The notes under the pieces: generated by a model
Told to the model about the DNA's origin: nothing
Databases searched by the model: none
What the model saw: the letters and a program-made list of their open reading frames with translations, nothing else
Shown here: positions 13,346 through 19,159 of the stretch, piece by piece
Numbering within the stretch: the stretch's first letter is position 1
How the letters are laid out: each line of letters opens with the position of its first letter
Origin: Azonexaceae bacterium
GTDB taxonomy: Bacteria; Pseudomonadota; Gammaproteobacteria; Burkholderiales; Rhodocyclaceae
Length of the DNA: 19,159 nucleotides
NCBI GenBank assembly: GCA_009469685.1
Contig: SSTA01000186.1
Span: forward strand, 1 to 19,159
Reading direction: 5' to 3'
Program-made: the position numbers and the translations under genes

Positions 13346-15715
13346 CTAGCGGGGCGCGTCGCCGCTCCCGGGCGGGGTTTCCCGATAACCGATGCGTCCG
13401 TCGCTGCCTGTCACGGGATAGAGCACGAAGGGCACCGTCGTGACCGGGTCCTGGCCGGGCCGAGTGACGTGGACCACCAGTCTTTCGGCGGAGACGGGGC
13501 TGGCTGTGGACACGGGACCGAAATCGAAGACTGCGCCCGCCGATCGCGGACCGCCAAAAGCGCGGTCGGCACCCATCGAGCCCCAGGCCGTGCGGGGGAT
13601 CTGATCGGGGGAGAGGAGGCCGCTTCCCAGCAACTGGGAACCGCTGCCCCATTCGCGCCAGCCGGTGTCGTGGGTCATCCGCCAGGGGCCGCCGTTGACG
13701 CTTTCGTAACGCCGTATGCGAATCTTGGCCCACCAGTCTTCCCAGATTTCGTAGTGCTGCCATTCCGACGGCTCGGCGACCTGCAGGTGGCAACTGCCGT
13801 CCGCCTGGGGCTGGAGGCGCTCCAGGGTGGCGTAATGAACGACGCCCTTGTCCTCAGCCTTGTCCACGGCGATGCTGACCAGCAGCTTGCCGTCGGGGCG
13901 GGTCTGGCCGCCGACCTTGATCGCCGTACCGGTTTCGGGATGGGTGAACAGGCGTTTGTCGCGGATGGGGTCATCGGCCAGGGGCGGGTTGCCGTCGTCC
14001 GAGCCGCCACCGAGCGGGCTGCCGCGTCCTCCGGATTTGCCTCCGCGTCCGCCCAGCAGGCCACCCAGGAGACTGATGGCGGCTTTCCCGACCTCCGCCG
14101 CCTTTTGCTCGCCTCCGTAGCCGAACTGGTCCCGAGGGCCGAGGGTGGCCGGTTTGACCGGCGGGAAGGTACAACCGCCGCCGGGCAGTGCTCCGGTTCC
14201 GGCGGGAGCATCGTCGACGACGCCACGGCAGCGTTTGAGGCAGGCTTCCAACTCGGCCTGGAGTCGACGCAGTTCTGACGCCAATCGCCGCTTCTCCTTG
14301 AGGGCGTTTCCGAGCTGCTCGTCCAGACGCGCGCTTTCGGCCTGCAGGTCGGCCAGGTTCTTGCGGGCGGCCTCGATCTTGGCGCGGATCTCGCTGGCAT
14401 TGCGGCTACGCGGGTAGGTGTAGCTGTCGATGACCTCACCCTTCGCATCCCGCACGGTGACATGGACCTGGCCGTCACCCTGGGTGGCGTCGTAGTCCTT
14501 GGTCACGCCTGTATCGGGATCGGTCCCCGACGCGGTCCACTCGCCCTTGTCCTGCTCGCGCTGGAGATCCTTGAGGCGCGCTTCCTCGGTGGCCCGCTTG
14601 CGGCGGTTATCCTCCGCCGCCTGGCGCAGTCCGGCAATGCGGGCATCGGCCTCCGTCATGGCCTGTTCGGTAGCGGTGATCTGGGCGGCGATGGGGTCGC
14701 ACTCGGGGCAGGGCACGGGGCCGGCCGGGGTAGGGCCATCGCCGGGCGGCGGCTGCACCGGGGGCGGTTCGGGAGGCTGAGGGGGCGGCGGAGGGGGCGG
14801 TGGCTGGGTATGAGTCCGCCTGCAGCAGGCCGCCGCTGCCGGGGTCATGTCATAGCGCAGGGTTCCCTCGACATTCTGCCGCCAGCGGCCGTACTGGTGG
14901 AAACTGGTGCCGAACCAGCCCAGGGGATTGATCCTCTTGAGCAGGCCGGTTCCCCCGGTGCCCGAGCTGATGCTGAAGTTGTAATTGTCGTAGATCGTGA
15001 AATGGACGTCGCAGTGATACTCGGTCTCCTCCCGGAAGCCCGATTCGCTACCCGCCTCCGGAATGCAGCAGCGCCGCGGGCCGACCTGGCAGGTGGCTTC
15101 CCAGAAGACGCTGAAGGAGCCGATGGCCAGGTGCACGCTGAAACTGTAGTCGTCGCCCATGACGATTTCGCGGCCACGATTGGAATAGGTTCCGGACTGG
15201 CCGCAGGCGAGCCGGTTCTTCATGGCGACCGCGTTGTTCTTGACTTCGTTCTTGGCGATCTGGATGGCGGCTTCCACCTGGCCTTGCTGGCGCAAGGCGT
15301 CGACGAAGTACTTGCTCAGTATCAGGGTGTCGGTTTCCTGGGGGCGCGGAAGGTCGAAGAAGTCCGCCGCTTCGCCGAAAGCCCGCAGCATTCCCGTTGG
15401 GTCGGCGTATTTGCTGGGGCCGGCGCCGCCCCAATTGATTCCCCGGTCGTACCCCGGTACCGCGTTGTAGAACCCTTGCAGCCAGGAAGCGACCAGGAAC
15501 TCGTCGCGCAGGACATGGGGCATGTAAAAGACCTTGCCCGGTACGGTCGGGGGGACAGGGCCGCCGGGGTTGAAATCCTGCGACAGCGGCGGGGCGGGTT
15601 GGGCGCAGGTATCCTCCCCCCAGGCCGGATTCTGGGCCAGGACCAGCCAGGCGAACGCCAGGGCGGCCGCCCAACGGAAAGATCTTGCCTTCGACCGGAC
15701 GAAATCACTGACCAT
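13346..15715 (-). CDS. Exported 789-aa protein of unknown function with polyproline linker and coiled coils
   Basis: I do not recognise the family. From the ATG at 15715 (GGGGGAGA upstream; an in-frame ATG at 15754 is worse placed) the layout is: signal peptide 1-33 ending AWG; a globular N-terminal domain about 45-290 with a helical part (LRDEFLVASWLQGFYNAV) and a strand-rich, Cys-containing part with IYDNYNF at 241-247; and a proline tract at 305-324. CPEC (336-339) opens a first coiled coil (about 342-390), a short beta segment (391-437) follows, then a second coiled coil (439-495), a Gly/Ser-rich stretch (552-576) and a C-terminal beta domain (590-780). More than a dozen cysteines suggest disulfides in the periplasm or outside the cell. 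Secretion is well supported; function is open. It has no partner gene on its strand and is divergent from the L,D-transpeptidase gene. Confidence 0.82.
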   Translation of the reverse strand: MVSDFVRSKARSFRWAAALAFAWLVLAQNPAWGEDTCAQPAPPLSQDFNPGGPVPPTVPGKVFYMPHVLRDEFLVASWLQGFYNAVPGYDRGINWGGAGPSKYADPTGMLRAFGEAADFFDLPRPQETDTLILSKYFVDALRQQGQVEAAIQIAKNEVKNNAVAMKNRLACGQSGTYSNRGREIVMGDDYSFSVHLAIGSFSVFWEATCQVGPRRCCIPEAGSESGFREETEYHCDVHFTIYDNYNFSISSGTGGTGLLKRINPLGWFGTSFHQYGRWRQNVEGTLRYDMTPAAAACCRRTHTQPPPPPPPPQPPEPPPVQPPPGDGPTPAGPVPCPECDPIAAQITATEQAMTEADARIAGLRQAAEDNRRKRATEEARLKDLQREQDKGEWTASGTDPDTGVTKDYDATQGDGQVHVTVRDAKGEVIDSYTYPRSRNASEIRAKIEAARKNLADLQAESARLDEQLGNALKEKRRLASELRRLQAELEACLKRCRGVVDDAPAGTGALPGGGCTFPPVKPATLGPRDQFGYGGEQKAAEVGKAAISLLGGLLGGRGGKSGGRGSPLGGGSDDGNPPLADDPIRDKRLFTHPETGTAIKVGGQTRPDGKLLVSIAVDKAEDKGVVHYATLERLQPQADGSCHLQVAEPSEWQHYEIWEDWWAKIRIRRYESVNGGPWRMTHDTGWREWGSGSQLLGSGLLSPDQIPRTAWGSMGADRAFGGPRSAGAVFDFGPVSTASPVSAERLVVHVTRPGQDPVTTVPFVLYPVTGSDGRIGYRETPPGSGDAPR

Positions 15716-15900
15716 GCTCGTCTCCCCCGCCTGCCGGCGCTCCTGTCCGCTCATACTACTCCAGCCCGAGCAGAGGGGTAAGGAGGCCGAAACGCCGGGT
15801 CTTTGGCAGATTCGGAGCGACGCCGTCCGGTTGATGTCGCCCGTGCCGGATTCGGTGCATTGCCCGGCAGGCGGGAAACTTTGTCAGAATTCCAACTCCC

Positions 15901-16635
15901 ATGATCGCCGATGATCCTCCGCTGCCCCCCATGACTGCTTCCCGTCAGATTGTCCTCGTGCTCGCCGCAAGCTGGCGGGCAACGTCCGGCACGCTTTGGC
16001 GCTTCACCCGAACGGATCTCCTCGGTCCGTGGTTGCCGGTGGCGCTGCCGGTCACCGTGAGTCTCGGTCGGGGCGGGCTCGCCTGGGGGTGCGGCCAGGA
16101 GTTCATGCGAGCGATGGAAATGCCGCGGAAACGGGAGGGCGATGGCTGCTCCCCCGCCGGGGTTTTTCCCATTACCGCCTTGTTCGGTGCCGCACCCGCG
16201 AGCGAACTGTTTGGGACAGCACGCTTGCCCTATATATGGGCGACTCCGGCCATGAAGTGCATCGACGATCCCGATTCCCGGCACTACAACCGCATCGTCG
16301 ACGCTTCGCAGGGGGTTCCCGACTGGCGTTCATGCGAGGACTTGCGGCGCCAGGACGGCCGCTACGAATTCGGTGCCGTGGTCGGTTACAACGGTGATCC
16401 TGCGGTGGCGGGGGCGGGTTCGTGCATATTCCTGCATGTCCGGGAGGCGCCGGGAGTGCCGACGGCGGGGTGCACGGCGCTGCCACGGGAAGACATGCTG
16501 GACCTGATCCGCTGGCTGGATCGGGAGCAGGCACCTTTGCTGGTGCAACTGCCGCACGCCGAATATCCCCGGCTCCGGGAGTCCTGGGGGCTGCCGCAGC
16601 TTGCGGATTGCGGCGGGGCGCCAGTCGCATCGTAA
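15901..16635 (+). CDS. YkuD-type L,D-transpeptidase family protein
   Basis: The 244-aa protein ends in a YkuD-like catalytic signature: GSCIFLHV with His179, then TAGCTALP with the nucleophile Cys191. Upstream it has KREGDGCSPAGVFPITALFG (77-96) and a CIDDPDSRHYNRIVD segment (120-134), both usual in this subfamily. L,D-transpeptidases form meso-Dap cross-links or attach lipoproteins to peptidoglycan in the periplasm. Oddity: the conserved fold starts almost at once (RQIVLVLAASWRATSGTLWRF from residue 15), so no ordinary signal peptide is left. The frame has no ATG, GTG or TTG between the upstream stop at 15832 and 15901. A second ATG is at 15931; neither start has a strong ribosome-binding site. 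It probably forms an operon with tag 21 nt downstream. The family is secure; export and activity are uncertain. Confidence 0.85.
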   Translation: MIADDPPLPPMTASRQIVLVLAASWRATSGTLWRFTRTDLLGPWLPVALPVTVSLGRGGLAWGCGQEFMRAMEMPRKREGDGCSPAGVFPITALFGAAPASELFGTARLPYIWATPAMKCIDDPDSRHYNRIVDASQGVPDWRSCEDLRRQDGRYEFGAVVGYNGDPAVAGAGSCIFLHVREAPGVPTAGCTALPREDMLDLIRWLDREQAPLLVQLPHAEYPRLRESWGLPQLADCGGAPVAS

Positions 16636-16656
16636 GCATCCGCTTGGGAGACAGCC

Positions 16657-17229
16657 ATGGAACCTTGCCCCTGGTGTACCGGATTCGAGTTGTACCGTCA
16701 GTATCACGATGAGGAGTGGGGCGTCCCGCTGCGCGACGACCGTGCGCTCTTCGAATTGCTGATCCTCGAAGGCGCTCAGGCCGGTCTCTCCTGGTCCACG
16801 ATCCTGAAGAAGCGCGCCCGCTATCGCCTGGTCTTCGACGGCTTCGATCCGCTCCGGATAGCCGGCTACGATGAAGGCAAGGTTGCCGCCCTGTTGGCCG
16901 ATCCGGGCATCGTACGCAACCGGGCCAAGGTTGCGGCCGCCATCGGCAACGCGCGCGCCTATCTCGCCCTCGCCGAAAGTGGGCTGGCCTTCGGCGATTG
17001 GCTCTGGTCCTTCGTCGGCGGCGCTCCGCGGCAAAATGCGTGGATATCCCTCTCCGAGGTGCCGGTCCGCACATCCCAATCCGACGCCATGAGTAAGGCC
17101 CTCGTCCGGGCCGGTTTCAAATTTGTCGGATCGACGATTTGCTACGCCTTCATGCAAGCCGCGGGCATGGTGAACGATCATCTGGTGAGTTGTCCCCGGC
17201 ATGCGGTGGTGCGCGATCTGGGGCGCTGA
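16657..17229 (+). CDS. tag: DNA-3-methyladenine glycosylase I
   Basis: Tag removes 3-methyladenine from alkylated DNA, starting base excision repair in the cytoplasm. The 190-aa length is normal. All four zinc ligands of the E. coli enzyme are present at the same numbers (Cys4, His17, His175, Cys179), as are Glu38 and Trp46 of the base-recognition pocket (in LILEGAQAGLSW). The opening CPWC and YHDEEWGVPLRDD are family hallmarks. The ATG at 16657 has GGGAG about 8 nt upstream. It lies 21 nt after the L,D-transpeptidase gene, so co-transcription is likely, although no functional link is evident. No sign of an adaptive-response (Ada) box was noticed. Confidence 0.97.
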   Translation: MEPCPWCTGFELYRQYHDEEWGVPLRDDRALFELLILEGAQAGLSWSTILKKRARYRLVFDGFDPLRIAGYDEGKVAALLADPGIVRNRAKVAAAIGNARAYLALAESGLAFGDWLWSFVGGAPRQNAWISLSEVPVRTSQSDAMSKALVRAGFKFVGSTICYAFMQAAGMVNDHLVSCPRHAVVRDLGR

Positions 17230-17278
17230 TCACGGGTCTTGCCCTTCAGTGAAGATTTTTCCCGGGGCACTCGCCCGC

Positions 17279-17290
17279 GTGCTCGAGCAC
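17279..17290. repeat. 12-bp perfect palindrome upstream of the MFS gene
   Basis: GTGCTCGAGCAC is its own reverse complement. It lies 140 nt before the MFS start and 50 nt after tag, in a 201-nt intergenic region. It could be an operator for a dimeric repressor of the exporter, but no regulator gene is adjacent and no promoter elements were firmly placed near it. Confidence 0.35.
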
Positions 17291-17430
17291 CGACCTTCGA
17301 AGGCGAGCCCTGGTGAGCGATGCCGATAATCCGGGCGGGCCGGGGCGGATTCGAGCGGGATCGATTGAACCGAATCCGGCTCCCAGGGTCTGCCTGAACG
17401 GACTACAGCTCAACCGCCCTGAGGCATCGC

Positions 17431-18678
17431 ATGGCCCCCCAACCCCTACGCATGCTCCTGCGGCAATCCGGCTTCCTTTATTTCTGGTGTTCGCGCCTCG
17501 CGGCGATGATGGCCAATCAGATGCTCATGGTGGCCGTCGGCTGGCAGATGTACGACTTGACCGGGAGTGCCTGGGACCTGGGTCTGGTCGGCCTTTTCCA
17601 ATTCGTTCCGGCCCTGCTGCTCACCCTGCCGGCGGGCCACGTCGCCGATCGAATCCATCGCGGCCGCATTTTTTCTGCCTGCATGTTCTCCCAGGCCGTC
17701 GTGGCCCTGGTCCTATTGTTCGCCACCACGCGGGGATTCGCATCCCGCGATCTCATACTCGGACTCTCGGTCATCCTCGGGGTGGCGCGCGCCTTTCAGA
17801 TGCCGGCGCAGCAGGCCATCATTCCCCTCTTGGTTCCGGAGACCCTGCTGGGCCGGGCCATCGCCCTCAGCGCCAGCGGCATGCAGGCAGCAATCGTGCT
17901 CGGGCCCGCTCTTGGCGGAATCCTCTACGCCACGGGCGGGGCGAAGGTCTATCTGGCGTGTACGGCGCTGCTTCTGGTGGCGGCCCTGCTTGTTCTGGCG
18001 GTTCGCTATGCCCATAACCCCCCGGCGGAGCTGCCTTCTCTGGAAAATCTGTTTGCCGGAGTGCACTTCGTCTGGCACAACAAGACGCTGCTGGGCGCCA
18101 TATCGCTGGATCTCTTCGCCATGCTGCTGGGGGGGGCGACTGCCTTGCTGCCCATGTATGCGAAGGACATCCTGCACGTCGGTCCGCAAGGCCTTGGTCT
18201 GCTGCGCGCCGCGCCGGCGGCCGGCGCGCTGCTCATGTCACTCTTGTGGCTGCGTTGGCCCCTGGAAAGGCGGGCGGGAGGAGTCCTGCTCACGGCTGTT
18301 GCCGTTTTCGGGGCGGCCACGGTGGTTTTCGGCCTCTCCGAGACCTACTGGATTTCCCTGCTGGCCCTCGCCTTGACCGGTGCTGCCGACAATGTCAGCG
18401 TCGTCGTGCGCCAGACCCTGGTCCAGGTGGAAACCCCCGATCGAATCCGGGGCCGGGTCTCGGCGGTCAATTCGATCTTCATCGGCGCGTCCAATCAATT
18501 GGGCGAATTCGAATCCGGCGCCACGGCGGCCCTTCTCGGCCCAGTGGGATCGGTCGTCCTGGGGGGCGCGGGCACCTTGCTCGTGGCCCTGGCCTGGCGC
18601 CGCCTCTTTCCTTCGCTGGCCCGACGGGATCGCCTCTACGACGCGACGCCCGTGAACGGGGCCGGGCCCCTCGCCTAA
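17431..18678 (+). CDS. MFS transporter, EntS-like exporter group
   Basis: This is a 415-aa inner-membrane protein with about 12 hydrophobic helices in two halves separated by a charged loop near residues 190-205. The first half has the MFS motif between helices 2 and 3 (GHVADRIHRGRI, residues 69-80) and the QMLMVAVGWQMYDLTGS opening typical of the EntS/MFS_3 group. The second half has VETPDRIRGRVSAVNSIFIG (about 331-350), also characteristic. Relatives export siderophores, drugs or other small molecules by proton antiport; the substrate here cannot be read from sequence. The ATG at 17431 has only a weak CTGAGG ahead of it. A 201-nt gap separates it from tag, so it probably has its own promoter. 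Confidence 0.88.
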   Translation: MAPQPLRMLLRQSGFLYFWCSRLAAMMANQMLMVAVGWQMYDLTGSAWDLGLVGLFQFVPALLLTLPAGHVADRIHRGRIFSACMFSQAVVALVLLFATTRGFASRDLILGLSVILGVARAFQMPAQQAIIPLLVPETLLGRAIALSASGMQAAIVLGPALGGILYATGGAKVYLACTALLLVAALLVLAVRYAHNPPAELPSLENLFAGVHFVWHNKTLLGAISLDLFAMLLGGATALLPMYAKDILHVGPQGLGLLRAAPAAGALLMSLLWLRWPLERRAGGVLLTAVAVFGAATVVFGLSETYWISLLALALTGAADNVSVVVRQTLVQVETPDRIRGRVSAVNSIFIGASNQLGEFESGATAALLGPVGSVVLGGAGTLLVALAWRRLFPSLARRDRLYDATPVNGAGPLA

Positions 18679-18838
18679 AGTCGCGTCCGGAAGGGCAGCG
18701 CGCGCGGAATGCCGGAGCGGCGGGTGGCCTCGGAAGCGCTTATGGTGCAGTGCAGCAAAATCGGTTATCCTTGTGCCTGTGATCAACTCTTTTCCGGCGC
18801 GAGGCCGAGCCCTCGACCGCTCGTGCCGGCCCTTCGAA

Positions 18839-19159
18839 ATGCTGACCTACGACGAGATCGAACACTTCGACGAGCGCAAGTCCAGCTACCTGCTTGACGC
18901 GCCGCCCATCGCTTCGGCCAAAGACAAGAAGCGACCCGCGGAAAAGGCTGCCCGCACCAGGGGTACCCGGAATCGTGTGGCCAAGGCCGTCATCGATCAA
19001 GCGCCCACCCAGGCCGACGGTGCCGCGGCTCCCTCGACGGCGCGGGTTGAGGATGCATGCGTCGTGACCGATGTTCCGGAAGCGAGCGGCAGGGTTCCGT
19101 CGGAGGTTGCAGTGCCTTCGCCACTGATTGCGCAGGCGCCGAGCGTCTCGCTGATGGAC
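18839..19159 (+). CDS. Unrecognised Ala/Pro/Lys-rich protein, partial (3' end outside window)
   Basis: The frame is open to the right edge, giving 107 codons from the ATG at 18839. It starts MLTYDEIEHFDERKSSYLLD, a short acidic, probably helical and folded segment, then turns into a Lys/Arg-rich stretch (KDKKRPAEKAARTRGTRNR) and a Pro/Ala/Val-rich region that looks disordered. I do not recognise it. An in-frame GTG at 18779 would add 20 residues. TATCCT at 18766-18771 resembles a -10 and would start transcription almost on that GTG, which favours the ATG, although neither start has a clear ribosome-binding site. It is likely a real gene because the frame stays open and no competing frame there looks coding. 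Confidence 0.5.
   Translation, partial: MLTYDEIEHFDERKSSYLLDAPPIASAKDKKRPAEKAARTRGTRNRVAKAVIDQAPTQADGAAAPSTARVEDACVVTDVPEASGRVPSEVAVPSPLIAQAPSVSLMD

Noticed and set aside
12228..13793. Minus-strand open frame (521 codons) across the nirN end, the gap and DUF3149
   Set aside because: It overlaps three better-supported genes on both strands and its translation is Arg/Pro/Ser-rich without domains.
17244..17260. Possible intrinsic terminator after tag (CTTC, AGT, GAAG, A, TTTTT)
   Set aside because: The stem is only four base pairs, too weak to call a terminator despite the T5 run.
1..19159. CRISPR arrays, insertion sequences, tRNA or rRNA genes
   Set aside because: Reading both strands showed no spaced direct repeats, transposase motifs, terminal inverted repeats or cloverleaf-like segments.

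Overview
The window is GC-rich, densely coded and almost free of repeats. It carries a paired cyanophycin synthetase operon, heme d1 biosynthesis genes with an FNR/Dnr-type promoter site, and a DUF3149 small protein. This mix points to a facultatively anaerobic, denitrifying betaproteobacterium, most likely Rhodocyclales-like. That placement is inferred from gene content and protein character, not from a marker gene.

Layout. (1) Positions 1-1363, minus strand: a MaoC/PhaJ-type (R)-enoyl-CoA hydratase followed 5 nt later by an AI-2E/PerM-family membrane protein that runs off the left edge. (2) Positions 1574-9231, minus strand: a four-gene cyanophycin block transcribed right to left. Its order is a zinc-ribbon ABC exporter-type protein, a DUF1854 protein (ATGA overlap), CphA' (a short second synthetase) and CphA (full-length synthetase). 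(3) Positions 9232-9622: a divergent control region with a TATACT -10 candidate for the ABC gene and a perfect 14-bp FNR/Dnr palindrome facing nirJ. (4) Positions 9623-12686, plus strand: nirJ, nirN and an unrecognised 116-aa ORF, joined by overlapping stop/start codons. (5) Positions 12687-13112: a gap with no convincing gene, then a 53-aa DUF3149 membrane protein. (6) Positions 13346-15715, minus strand: a 789-aa exported protein of unknown function with a polyproline tract and two coiled-coil stretches. (7) Positions 15901-18678, plus strand: a YkuD-type L,D-transpeptidase, tag (3-methyladenine DNA glycosylase I) and an MFS exporter. (8) Positions 18839-19159: the beginning of an unrecognised Ala/Pro/Lys-rich protein cut by the right edge.

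How the genes fit together. CphA and CphA' would build cyanophycin, a cytoplasmic Asp-Arg nitrogen and carbon store. The DUF1854 and ABC proteins are co-encoded with them, but their role in a cytoplasmic polymer pathway is not obvious. NirJ (cytoplasm) and NirN (periplasm) act near the end of heme d1 synthesis for cytochrome cd1 nitrite reductase; nirS, nirF and the other nir genes are not in this window.

The most interesting sequence observation concerns the two synthetases. CphA' keeps an intact HxxEH metallopeptidase-type motif in its N-terminal domain but has lost the C-terminal lobe of its Mur-ligase half. CphA keeps the whole Mur-ligase half, but its HxxEH has become HTLEF. The pair therefore looks complementary, with possible primer production by CphA' and polymerisation by CphA.
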